8,204 bases of DNA from RGIG8748 sp045545635 (GCA_045545635.1 JAZQBI010000132.1:1-8204); one strand, 5' to 3'; counted from the stretch's first letter, positions 1 through 5,143 are shown. Notes: generated by a model not told the origin, from the sequence alone. Numbers and translations are program-made.

Positions 1-6
1 AGATTT

Positions 7-158
7 TCGATATGTCATAAATGACTCGATATGTGCTTTGCACTCGATATGTTGCCTTTCGGCAACGAGATTTATATCATATCGAGTTTTGAGCAAAGCG
101 AAAAACATATCGATTTTGCGGAAGCAAAAATATCGAGCAAACGGAGTTTGCATATCGA
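7..158. repeat. Mosaic of small hairpins separated by TCGATATG / CATATCGA motifs
   Basis: Three copies of TCGATATG (from 7, 26 and 44) are followed by four copies of its reverse complement or a near copy (78-85, 106-113, 130-136, 151-158), so the whole stretch is one large imperfect palindrome. Between the motifs sit unrelated short hairpins: GTCAT/ATGAC (14-25), GTGC/GCAC (33-43), TTGCC/GGCAA (52-65), TTTTGC/GCAAAA (114-129) and GCAAAC/GTTTGC (137-151). There is no convincing reading frame with a ribosome binding site. Arrays of this style occur in intergenic DNA of gut Clostridia. Whether it is transcribed, a mobile remnant or a processing/attenuation structure cannot be told from sequence. 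It may continue to the left of the window. Confidence 0.7.
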
Positions 159-213
159 CAAGACAAGGTGCATCTTTTCTATCACCTAATTATAAAATTA
201 GTTTACAAAGACA

Positions 214-236
214 AAATCCGCCCCAAAAGCGGATTT
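214..236. terminator. Hairpin, possible weak terminator
   Basis: An 8-bp perfect stem AAATCCGC/GCGGATTT encloses a 7-nt loop. On the minus strand the stem runs into ATTTTGTCTTTG, a loose U-rich tail; on the plus strand the following bases are CATCATCAT. It could end a transcript arriving from either side, including any read-through from the minus-strand RNA at 291-459. The U-tract is poor, so this is tentative. Confidence 0.35.
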
Positions 237-290
237 CATCATCATAATGTTGTAGCAGTATCTACAGAGATTAAACAAAAACAGTTGCAT

Positions 291-321
291 AAAAAAAGTG
301 CACCAACAAAAGCCGATGCAC
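291..321 (-). terminator. Intrinsic terminator of RNA copy 1
   Basis: The minus strand has a 10-bp stem (arms 312-321 and 298-307) with a TTTT loop and a run of seven T (plus-strand A at 291-297). The stem includes three G-U pairs that would be A-C mismatches on the plus strand, so it acts on minus-strand transcripts. Confidence 0.85.
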
Positions 322-459
322 CGAAAAATGCACGTCTCTGTTTGTTGTCACACAAATTCTCTCACACATATAATAAGTATGCGAAAATAGAGCATGCATT
401 TTTACCAATAGATAAAAATACATACCTATTATATGTAGGCTATTGAGAATTTATGTGAC
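291..459 (-). ncRNA. Structured pseudoknotted small RNA, copy 1 (unrecognised family)
   Basis: This is an independent transcription unit of about 169 nt: promoter at 466-494, predicted +1 a G at 459, intrinsic terminator at 291-321. Seen pairing: P1 joins 445-459 with 347-361 (15 bp, one G-U); P2 joins 421-436 with 366-381 (16 bp, one G-U). An apical hairpin P3 uses the TTTTTA/TAAAAA strands around 398-418. Downstream of P1, 324-339 can pair with 389-403 inside the P2 loop (15 pairs with one bulge), forming a pseudoknot. In P1 and P2 the non-Watson-Crick positions are G-U only if the minus strand is the RNA. The invariant plus-strand 10-mer CATTTTTACC (397-406) recurs in both other copies. 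Unlike those, no SD-preceded small ORF follows the terminator, so this copy looks like a stand-alone RNA. It is divergent from the downstream pseudouridine synthase gene. The family is not one I recognise; 6S RNA was considered and not favoured. Confidence 0.75.
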
Positions 460-465
460 AAGCAC

Positions 466-494
466 ATTATAGCATGTATTTGTACATCAGTCAA
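466..494 (-). promoter_or_regulatory. Sigma-A-type promoter of RNA copy 1
   Basis: On the minus strand: -35 TTGACT (494-489), a 17-bp spacer, -10 TATAAT (471-466), with a TGC extended -10. The expected start seven bases downstream is G at 459, the first base of helix P1. The spacer contains the inverted repeat ATGTA-N4-TACAT (474-487). The -35 lies a few bases upstream of the SD of the divergent pseudouridine synthase gene. Confidence 0.85.
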
Positions 495-512
495 GGAAGA
501 AAGGATAATCCT

Positions 513-1226
513 ATGCGACTTGATAAACTTCTTTCCAACAGCGGCAAAGGAAGCCGCAAAGATATTAAACAGATACTCAAAAGCGGCACTGTTACCGTCA
601 ACGGAAAGGTGGTTACCGACGGAGCCACACAGGTTGACGAAAATAGGGATGCTATTATAATAGGTAAAGACTCGGTAATTTACCAAAAGTACATATACCT
701 TATGCTAAACAAGCCTCAGGGATATGTAAGTGCCGTATATGATAAGAAGCTCCCCGTAGTGACAGAGCTTGTACCTGAAAAATTCCGTCATTTTGAAGTG
801 TTTCCCGTGGGAAGGCTTGATATTGACACCGAGGGACTTCTGGTGCTTACCAACGACGGTGACCTCTGCCACAGGGTACTCTCGCCAAAATACCATGTAA
901 ACAAGACATATTTTGTGCGATGTTTCTCCCCTCTTTCCGAAGATGATGTTACCGCCTTTAAGGACGGAGTTACTCTGGATGACGGCTACAGGACTATGAG
1001 TGCAAATCTTTGCATAGACAGTGCTAATCCCCATGAATGTACCCTCACCATACAGGAGGGCAAATTCCATCAGGTAAAGAGAATGATGGAAGCCGTGGGA
1101 AACAAGGTGGTCTATTTAAAAAGGCTTTCTATGGGCAGTCTCTATCTTGACGAAAATCTTGACCTTGGAGAAATCCGAGAGCTTACACCCCATGAGGTGA
1201 CAATGCTTGAAACAAAAAGCATATAG
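513..1226 (+). CDS. rsuA: RsuA-family rRNA pseudouridine synthase
   Basis: The 237-residue protein is a complete member of the RsuA/RluB/RluE/RluF family, which isomerises a specific uridine in rRNA to pseudouridine. An N-terminal S4 RNA-binding domain (about residues 2-48, beginning MRLDKLLSN) precedes the catalytic domain. The family motif GRLDIDTEGLL lies at 100-110, with Asp103 as the expected catalytic aspartate, and the C-terminal family motif EGKFHQVKRM at about 192-201. I chose the ATG at 513, not the in-frame ATG at 474, because AGAAAGGA lies seven bases before it and the S4 domain starts at residue 2. By similarity of length and S4 domain it fits the 16S U516-type enzyme, but the exact target (16S or 23S) cannot be read from sequence. 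The minus-strand RNA promoter overlaps its leader. A weak plus-strand promoter candidate is TTGAGA (443-448), 16 bp, CATTAT (465-470). Confidence 0.92.
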   Translation: MRLDKLLSNSGKGSRKDIKQILKSGTVTVNGKVVTDGATQVDENRDAIIIGKDSVIYQKYIYLMLNKPQGYVSAVYDKKLPVVTELVPEKFRHFEVFPVGRLDIDTEGLLVLTNDGDLCHRVLSPKYHVNKTYFVRCFSPLSEDDVTAFKDGVTLDDGYRTMSANLCIDSANPHECTLTIQEGKFHQVKRMMEAVGNKVVYLKRLSMGSLYLDENLDLGEIRELTPHEVTMLETKSI

Positions 1227-1250
1227 ACAACAAAAACCAAACAAAACATT

Positions 1251-1299
1251 AAAAAAACACATTTGTTTTGTGCAATAATTACAAAAAAAGTGTTTTTTT
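1251..1299 (+). terminator. Possible intrinsic terminator after rsuA
   Basis: A perfect 10-bp inverted repeat, AAAAAAACAC (1251-1260) and GTGTTTTTTT (1290-1299), ends in a T run. The loop is long (29 nt) and the stem is A/T-rich, so it is a weak terminator candidate, located 24 bp after the rsuA stop. The rest of 1300-1470 shows no gene, only A/T-rich DNA with scattered TTGGC/GCCAA motifs. Confidence 0.45.
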
Positions 1300-1471
1300 A
1301 TCATAAGTCAAAAAATGCGGTGTACTTTTTATCATACTTTTTGCCAAAAAACCCCCTTCAAATTGTGCAAAAATAATAATTTGGCTCTCAAAAAGACCTC
1401 AAACCTTAAATTTTAGTGAACATTTTATGCAATCTGTATAATTTAATCGATTTATTTTGGCAAATTAACTA

Positions 1472-1500
1472 TTGGCACTTTGTTTTTTTTATGTTAAAAT
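1472..1500 (+). promoter_or_regulatory. Promoter of the ABC ATPase gene
   Basis: -35 TTGGCA (1472-1477), 17-bp spacer, -10 TAAAAT (1495-1500) preceded by TGT (extended -10); the predicted start is near A1507, giving a short leader of about 40 nt. A second TTGGCA lies 15 bp upstream (1457-1462). A weaker alternative is TATAAT at 1437-1442 with a poor -35. Confidence 0.7.
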
Positions 1501-1546
1501 ATGAGTAATAATTTATGAGTGATACATTTTTTAGGAGGTATTTTGC

Positions 1547-2653
1547 ATGGCTAGCTTAAGCTTACAGCATATTTACAAAAGATACGAAGGCGGCGTAACA
1601 GCTGTTTCCGACTTCTGTGTCGATATTGAAGACAAGGAATTTATCGTTCTTGTTGGACCTTCCGGTTGCGGTAAGTCTACAACACTCAGAATGGTTGCCG
1701 GTCTTGAAGAAATATCTGACGGCGAACTCTACATAGGCGACAAGCTCATGAACGATGTTCCCCCGAAGGACAGAGATATAGCAATGGTTTTCCAGAACTA
1801 TGCTCTTTATCCCCATATGACCGTATTTGACAACATGGCATTCGGTCTTAAATTAAGAAAAGTTAAAAAAGAAGAAATCTCCAAGAGAGTTAACGAGGCT
1901 GCTAAGATTCTCGACATCTCCCACCTTCTCGACAGAAAGCCGAAGGCACTCTCCGGCGGTCAGAGACAGCGTGTTGCTCTTGGTCGTGCTATCGTCAGAG
2001 AGCCTAAGGTATTCCTTATGGACGAACCTCTCTCCAACCTCGATGCTAAACTCCGTGTACAGATGAGAACAGAGATCTCCAAGCTTCACCAGAGACTCCA
2101 GACAACATTCATCTACGTTACACATGACCAGACAGAAGCTATGACAATGGGTACAAGAATCGTTGTTATGAAAGACGGTTTCATCCAGCAGATAGACTCT
2201 CCTATCGGTCTTTACAATTCTCCTGCTAATATGTTCGTTGCAGGCTTCATTGGCAGCCCCCAGATGAACTTTACAGATTGCGTAGTTGGTGCAGACGGAA
2301 GCACTCTTACCTTCGACGGCAACACAATTAAGGTTCCCGAAGGCGTAGCTGCTAAGATTAAGGCTGCAGGCTGCGAAGGCAAGGAAGTTGTTCTTGGTAT
2401 CAGACCTGAAGACCTCCACGATGAAGAAGCATTCTTAAGCTCTTCTCCCGAAAGCGTTGTAGAAGCTTATGTAGAAGTTACAGAAATGATGGGTGCTGAA
2501 ACATTCCTCTACATGAAGATAGGTGAAACATCCTACACTGCTAGAGTTAACCCCAGAACAACTGCTGTTCCCCAGTCCAGCATCAAGATTGCTCTTGATC
2601 CTAACAAGATTCACCTCTTTGACAAAGAGACAGAAGCAGTAATTCTTAACTAA
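1547..2653 (+). CDS. ugpC: Carbohydrate ABC transporter ATP-binding protein, UgpC/MsmK/MsmX type
   Basis: The 368-residue ATPase would energise import of sugars (oligosaccharides or glycerol-3-phosphate) at the inner face of the membrane, working as a dimer with separate permeases and a substrate-binding lipoprotein. Visible motifs: Walker A GPSGCGKST at 37-45, Q-loop Gln83, signature LSGGQ at 135-139, Walker B VFLMDEP at 155-161, switch His193, then a C-terminal TOBE/OB region with the IRPED motif at 285-289. The length is typical for the MalK/UgpC group. No permease or binding-protein gene is adjacent. It has its own promoter and terminator, which fits a shared orphan ATPase serving several transporters, as known for MsmX in Bacillus and MsmK in streptococci. 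A strong SD, AGGAGG (1533-1538), lies eight bases before the ATG. Synonymous codons look biased (many CTC, ATC, GTT and AGA) compared with neighbours, suggesting high expression. The exact substrate is unknown. Confidence 0.93.
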   Translation: MASLSLQHIYKRYEGGVTAVSDFCVDIEDKEFIVLVGPSGCGKSTTLRMVAGLEEISDGELYIGDKLMNDVPPKDRDIAMVFQNYALYPHMTVFDNMAFGLKLRKVKKEEISKRVNEAAKILDISHLLDRKPKALSGGQRQRVALGRAIVREPKVFLMDEPLSNLDAKLRVQMRTEISKLHQRLQTTFIYVTHDQTEAMTMGTRIVVMKDGFIQQIDSPIGLYNSPANMFVAGFIGSPQMNFTDCVVGADGSTLTFDGNTIKVPEGVAAKIKAAGCEGKEVVLGIRPEDLHDEEAFLSSSPESVVEAYVEVTEMMGAETFLYMKIGETSYTARVNPRTTAVPQSSIKIALDPNKIHLFDKETEAVILN

Positions 2654-2669
2654 TAATTAAATCAAAAAA

Positions 2670-2702
2670 GGGCAGCTTTCTGTAAGCTGCCCCTTATTTT
2701 TT
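2670..2702 (+). terminator. Intrinsic terminator after the ABC ATPase gene
   Basis: A 9-bp stem GGGCAGCTT (2670-2678) / AAGCTGCCC (2684-2692) has a 5-nt loop and is followed by CTTATTTTTT. It lies 16 bp after the stop codon and ends just before the SD of mltG, so mltG depends on read-through or an unseen promoter. Confidence 0.9.
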
Positions 2703-2718
2703 ACGAAAGGCTTACTAT

Positions 2719-3738
2719 ATGAGAAAAAAGAAATCACACAAATTCCTGAAATTTGTAATTTTCCTGATTATTCTGATTTTTGCAGTTCCTGCAGGACTTG
2801 ACCTTTTTGAAGTTCCTGTGTCAAAAACGCCGAGAGAAACTGTTGTTACAATATCCGACGGAACATCATCATTCGGCATCGGCACAATACTTAAAAATAA
2901 AGAACTTATACGAAGCAAGTTTGCCTTTTTTGCAAAAGTTAAAATGAGCAAATTCAATGGAAAGCTTGGAAGCGGAACATTCACATTAAGTCCGGACATG
3001 TCTGTAAACGATATGTGCAAAGTCCTTTCGGAGCCAAAACCTGCTATGGAAACAGTAACCGTTACATTTCCTGAGGGCTACTCCGTTGAGCAGATGGCTC
3101 AGCTTGTTGAAGAAAAAGGCCTTGTATCATCAGATAGCTTTCTTGAAGCCGCAGACAAGCTCTACACCTTTGATTTCCTTAAAAACATTCCCGACAGGGA
3201 CTATAACTACAAATTGCAGGGTTTTTTGTTTCCCGATACCTATGAGTTTTACAAGGAAACTACTGCAGAGGAAATTATAGAAAAAATGCTTGCACGTTTT
3301 GGTGAGGTTTACGATTCTCTTAATGGTGACTACTACAACGCTTTTGAAATCATAACCAAAGCATCTATGATAGAAAAGGAAGCAAAGGTAGAGTCCGACA
3401 GACCAATGATTTCCGGTGTTATAGAAAACCGCACCAATATCGGTATGGCATATCAGATTGATGCGACTGTCCTCTATGCCGCTACTAACGGTCTGTATGA
3501 CCGTGAAGCAAGCTCCTTTATTGCACAAAACATCCGAGAGCTTGACTCTCCCTACAATACCTACAAATATGCAGGACTTCCTGCAGGTCCTATATGCAGT
3601 CCCGGTGTGACATCTATTGAGGCGGCACTAAACCCCGCAACTCACGACTATCTGTACTATCACACCGATACAACCAAAAACGACGGAAGCCACATTTTTT
3701 CAAAAACTATGGAAGAACATCTGGCGACACTTCAATAA
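2719..3738 (+). CDS. mltG: Endolytic murein transglycosylase MltG (YceG-like)
   Basis: This 339-residue membrane-anchored enzyme cleaves nascent peptidoglycan glycan strands and is thought to set strand length or release them from the membrane. A short basic N-terminus (MRKKKSHK) is followed by one transmembrane segment at about residues 10-29, placing the rest outside the cell. A LysM-like/N-terminal YceG region leads to the FPEGYSVEQMA motif (117-127), then LQGFLFPDTYEF (166-177) and the active-site motif KASMIEKEA (214-222), with Glu219 matching the catalytic glutamate of E. coli MltG. The conserved C-terminal GLPAGPICSPG lies at 286-296. The length is normal. AAAGG lies eight bases before the ATG. 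It directly follows the terminator of the ABC ATPase gene, with no promoter that I can see clearly. In many Firmicutes this family is annotated as YceG-like or MltG; confidence in the call is high. Confidence 0.93.
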   Translation: MRKKKSHKFLKFVIFLIILIFAVPAGLDLFEVPVSKTPRETVVTISDGTSSFGIGTILKNKELIRSKFAFFAKVKMSKFNGKLGSGTFTLSPDMSVNDMCKVLSEPKPAMETVTVTFPEGYSVEQMAQLVEEKGLVSSDSFLEAADKLYTFDFLKNIPDRDYNYKLQGFLFPDTYEFYKETTAEEIIEKMLARFGEVYDSLNGDYYNAFEIITKASMIEKEAKVESDRPMISGVIENRTNIGMAYQIDATVLYAATNGLYDREASSFIAQNIRELDSPYNTYKYAGLPAGPICSPGVTSIEAALNPATHDYLYYHTDTTKNDGSHIFSKTMEEHLATLQ

Positions 3739-3743
3739 TTATC

Positions 3744-3786
3744 AAAAGCCTACTAATTTGATATGACATCAAATTAGCAGGCTTTT
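3744..3786 (+). terminator. Intrinsic terminator after mltG
   Basis: Two 19-base arms (3744-3762 and 3768-3786) pair with a single A-C mismatch around a 5-nt ATGAC loop; the right arm ends in GGCTTTT. It starts five bases after the mltG stop. The left arm begins AAAA, so on the minus strand it also has a short T-run and may be bidirectional, insulating mltG from the minus-strand cassettes downstream. Confidence 0.85.
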
Positions 3787-3814
3787 CGCACTATTTCCAA
3801 AATACATTTTGTAG

Positions 3815-3834
3815 GGCAGGGGCTTGCTCCTGCC
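3815..3834. repeat. G/C-rich intergenic hairpin
   Basis: The arms GGCAGGGGC (3815-3823) and GCTCCTGCC (3826-3834) pair over nine positions with one G-T. The hairpin is flanked by TGTAG and CTACA, which also pair. It has no T-tract. It looks like one of the short palindromic intergenic repeats typical of this type of genome; function unknown. Between it and 3919 I see no gene. Confidence 0.5.
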
Positions 3835-3950
3835 GAAAATTCTACATTAAAAATACGGGGGATAAAAAGTAAAAGAGAAAACCCAAAAATCACTTTTCCC
3901 ATAGCTGGTAGCTTTTAATCCTGCATATTTCACAGCGGACGGTTGGGGGT

Positions 3951-4017
3951 GCAGGAGGAACAACCGCAGGTTCCCCCCTGCGTATCAGTGCGTAGGTGTG
4001 GGGGTACGCAATACCCC
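3951..4017. repeat. G/C hairpin pair 3' of small ORF, unit 1
   Basis: The first hairpin has arms GCAGGAGGAAC (3951-3961) and GTTCCCCCCTGC (3970-3981). The second has GGGGTA (4001-4006) and TACCCC (4012-4017). On the minus strand they come directly after the stop codon of the 42-residue ORF and could stabilise or end that transcript, although neither has a T-run. Equivalent hairpins lie at the same place in the second unit. Confidence 0.6.
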
Positions 4018-4025
4018 TCTTCTTA

Positions 4026-4154
4026 TCATTTCTCCTCTCCACTCTCAGCTGAAACATACCTCTCTTCAGCATTTAACTGTATTTCCTTTAACTTTTCTAT
4101 TACATCTGTTATCTCATTAAATAGCTCATAGTACATTTTCTTGTAATCTTCCAT
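4026..4154 (-). CDS. Small acidic protein, 42 residues, cassette copy A (unknown function)
   Basis: Starts MEDYKKMYYELF and ends AESGEEK. The SD AAGGAG (plus 4165-4170) lies ten bases before the ATG. There is no signal peptide, membrane segment or cysteine. Residues 4-32 are predicted by eye to be helical with a hydrophobic stripe (Y8, L11, F12, I15, V18, I19, L22, I25), net charge about -6. Compared with the paralogue at 4810-4941, 35 of 42 residues are identical, including residues 6-20 without change. Thirteen identical residues use different synonymous codons and only seven positions differ in amino acid, so the frame is under purifying selection. The ORF starts about 35 nt beyond the terminator of the structured RNA on the same strand, in both cassettes, so expression may depend on terminator read-through or an undetected promoter. 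I do not recognise a family and assign no function. Confidence 0.8.
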   Translation of the reverse strand: MEDYKKMYYELFNEITDVIEKLKEIQLNAEERYVSAESGEEK

Positions 4155-4189
4155 TTTTGAATTTCTCCTTTTAAATTTTAGTATAAATT

Positions 4190-4217
4190 AAAAATGCGCC
4201 GGCGCGAAGCCGACGCA
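4190..4217 (-). terminator. Intrinsic terminator / possible attenuator of RNA copy 2
   Basis: Minus-strand arms TGCGTCGGC (4217-4209) and GCCGGCGCA (4203-4195) pair over nine positions with one G-U, loop TTCGC, then TTTTT. It separates the promoter and structured RNA from the small ORF. The tract GCATTTTT at the end of the stem is the same 8-mer as the pseudoknot strand upstream, so AAAAATGC in the RNA could in principle pair with either. Confidence 0.85.
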
Positions 4218-4356
4218 CGAAAAATGCACAGCTTCGTATTGTGGCCAAACAAAGAATCACGCAATTAAACAACATGAATCAAGAAGCATGCATTTTTACC
4301 ATGGATAGTAAAAACACGTTGCTTAATTGCTAAAATAATATTCTTCTTTGTTTGGC
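4190..4356 (-). ncRNA. Structured pseudoknotted small RNA, copy 2 (unrecognised family)
   Basis: About 167 nt from predicted +1 G4356 to the T-run of the terminator. P1: 4344-4356 with 4244-4256, 13 perfect pairs. P2: 4318-4330 with 4261-4273, 13 pairs including one G-U on the minus strand (A-C on the plus strand). P3: 4308-4314 with 4293-4299, extendable by G-U pairs. Pseudoknot: 4220-4235 with 4283-4297, 15 pairs and one bulge. Apart from the invariant plus-strand CATTTTTACC and the GAAAAATGCAC strand, the sequence is largely unlike copies 1 and 3, yet every helix is kept; for instance the outer end of the pseudoknot is GAAG/CTTC here, AGAG/CTCT in copy 1 and GAGC/GCTC in copy 3. It lies upstream of the 42-residue ORF on the same strand, so it is either a free small RNA or a leader with an attenuator. 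Confidence 0.78.
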
Positions 4357-4362
4357 AAGTTT

Positions 4363-4391
4363 ATCTTAACATATGCATACCAAAAAGTCAA
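4363..4391 (-). promoter_or_regulatory. Sigma-A-type promoter of RNA copy 2
   Basis: Minus strand: -35 TTGACT (4391-4386), 17-bp spacer, -10 TAAGAT (4368-4363), extended by TGT. The predicted +1 is G4356, the first base of P1. The spacer contains the palindrome TATGCATA (4372-4379). The upstream sequence is nearly identical to that of the copy 3 promoter. Confidence 0.8.
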
Positions 4392-4483
4392 TCGGGAAAA
4401 AAGTCGCTTAATGTCGAATGTCAAATTTTTTTATAATTTAATCTGTTTCCAAAACACATTTCCATAATCAGTAACTTTTTAAA

Positions 4484-4677
4484 TCCGCATTGAAATATGC
4501 AGGATTTAAAAAACAAAAAGAAAAAATCCAATTCTTCCGAAAACAGCAAATGCAATATATAAGTTCCCTTATGCATTTGCCGTTTAGCGAGGACAAGCGA
4601 CGAAAATCGTCGCATCCGCAGCGTTCGGATGAGAATTGGATTTTTGATTTTGATTTTCCTGCATATTTCAATGCGGA
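4484..4677. repeat. Nested palindromic module, copy A
   Basis: Perfect 21-bp terminal inverted repeats (4484-4504 and 4657-4677) enclose further nested pairs: AAAAATCCAATTCT (4522-4535) with 4632-4645, GCAAATGCA (4546-4554) with TGCATTTGC (4572-4580), and an inner hairpin GCGACGA/TCGTCGC (4597-4613). The 194-bp element could fold into one long branched structure. It has no convincing gene. Layout and size resemble a miniature inverted-repeat element, but no target-site duplication is evident. An A-C mismatch next to the GCAAATGC arm becomes G-U if the minus strand is RNA. Confidence 0.75.
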
Positions 4678-4691
4678 AAAGCGGGGTTTCA

Positions 4692-4708
4692 GGGGTATGC
4701 AATACCCC
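4692..4708. repeat. GGGGTAT/ATACCCC hairpin
   Basis: A 7-bp perfect stem with a GCA loop, placed just outside palindromic module A. Related hairpins with altered but still complementary stems lie at 4001-4017 and 5577-5593. Confidence 0.6.
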
Positions 4709-4737
4709 TGAGAAAGAGTATTAGAACGGTTGGGGGT

Positions 4738-4767
4738 GCAGGGGGAACAACTGCAGGTTCCCCCTGC
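4738..4767. repeat. GCAGGGGGAAC hairpin 3' of small ORF, unit 2
   Basis: A perfect 11-bp stem (4738-4748 with 4757-4767) has an 8-nt loop. On the minus strand it lies downstream of the 43-residue ORF, as the equivalent hairpin does in unit 1 (3951-3981). An imperfect GGAGTAT/ATATCCC hairpin lies between it and the ORF (about 4787-4803). Confidence 0.6.
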
Positions 4768-4809
4768 GTATCAGTGCGGGGTTTCAGGAGTATGTAATAT
4801 CCCCTTTCC

Positions 4810-4941
4810 TTATTGTTCTTCCTCTTCACTCTCTGCAGAAATGTACCTTTCTTCTGCATTTAGCTGTATTTGCTTTAATCTTTCTATAACATCTGTTATT
4901 TCATTAAATAATTCATAATACATCTTTTGGTAATCAATCAT
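4810..4941 (-). CDS. Small acidic protein, 43 residues, cassette copy B (unknown function)
   Basis: Starts MIDYQKMYYELF and ends AESEEEEQ. The SD AAGGAG (GGAG at plus 4951-4954) lies nine bases before the ATG. It is paralogous to the ORF at 4026-4154, with 35 of 42 aligned residues identical; the variable positions are 2, 5, 21, 24, 34, 39 and the C-terminus. Features match the paralogue: one likely amphipathic helix over residues 4-32, an acidic tail (four Glu in a row before the final Gln), no membrane segment, net charge about -8. Upstream on the same strand are a structured RNA and its terminator (4977-5137), with about 35 nt between the T-run and the ATG. A role in partnering or sensing with that RNA is possible but is only a guess from position. 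Confidence 0.8.
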   Translation of the reverse strand: MIDYQKMYYELFNEITDVIERLKQIQLNAEERYISAESEEEEQ

Positions 4942-4976
4942 TTTTTGTTTCTCCTTTTTGTTTTTTGGTATAAATT

Positions 4977-5008
4977 AAAAATGCGCCGGCGTTATTAGAG
5001 CCGACGCA
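4977..5008 (-). terminator. Intrinsic terminator / possible attenuator of RNA copy 3
   Basis: The minus-strand arms 5008-5000 and 4990-4982 have the same sequences as in copy 2, but the loop is different (nine nt, TCTAATAAC), followed by TTTTT. Retention of the stem with a changed loop supports function. It lies between the RNA and the 43-residue ORF. Confidence 0.85.
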
Positions 5009-5137
5009 CGAAAAATGCACAGCTCCTTTGTCGCGAAACAAAATCCATTCCTAAATAGGACACAGAAAACAGAGCGTATACATTTTTACCGAAATGTATA
5101 CTGCGTCCCATTTTAAGAATATTGAATTTTGTTTCGC
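4977..5137 (-). ncRNA. Structured pseudoknotted small RNA, copy 3 (unrecognised family)
   Basis: About 161 nt from predicted +1 G5137 to the terminator T-run. P1: 5126-5137 with 5033-5044, 12 perfect pairs. P2: 5105-5119 with 5048-5061, 14 pairs including G-U, one bulged A. P3: 5092-5101 with 5076-5085, a 10-bp perfect hairpin with a 6-nt loop. Pseudoknot: 5011-5025 with 5072-5087, 15 pairs with one bulged C. P3 and the pseudoknot share the AAAAATG strand, so only one can fully form at a time. The invariant CATTTTTACC (plus 5081-5090) is present. The sequence of P1 and P2 is unlike copies 1 and 2, but the order, lengths and start position of the helices are kept. Confidence 0.78.
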
Positions 5138-5143
5138 AAAATT

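Noticed and set aside
198..290. A 30-codon minus-strand ORF directly after the terminator of RNA copy 1, as a third small-protein gene
   Set aside because: The ATG lies against the T-run with no SD, and the sequence is unlike the 42/43-residue proteins.
38..446. Two plus-strand ORFs of 69 and 92 residues
   Set aside because: They cover the hairpin mosaic and the minus-strand RNA, lack SD sites and show no protein-like features.
291..459. 6S RNA (SsrS) as the identity of the structured RNAs
   Set aside because: The length and long rod-like pairing are similar, but 6S ends are expected to pair with each other, while here about 60 nt including a pseudoknot strand and terminator extend past P1. 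Three copies, two linked to small ORFs, are also atypical. Not excluded by a search.
705..1070. Minus-strand ORF of 121 residues inside the pseudouridine synthase gene
   Set aside because: It is antisense to a well-supported gene; long antisense frames arise from its codon bias.
3890..4131. 60- and 62-residue ORFs overlapping the first small-protein gene and hairpins
   Set aside because: They are shadow frames over G/C hairpins and antisense to the SD-preceded 42-residue ORF. The similar antisense frame in the second unit follows from the duplication.
4421..4702. Minus-strand ORFs of 93 and 67 residues
   Set aside because: They are open frames across the palindromic module; there is no ribosome binding site, and conservation in the module is for base pairing, not for protein.
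4490..4711. 73-residue plus-strand ORF
   Set aside because: It runs through the nested palindromic module, has no SD, and the frame is not kept in the second module copy.
291..5137. CRISPR array, tracrRNA or retron
   Set aside because: There are no regularly spaced repeats with unique spacers and no cas, reverse transcriptase or effector gene in the window; the three RNAs are full transcription units.
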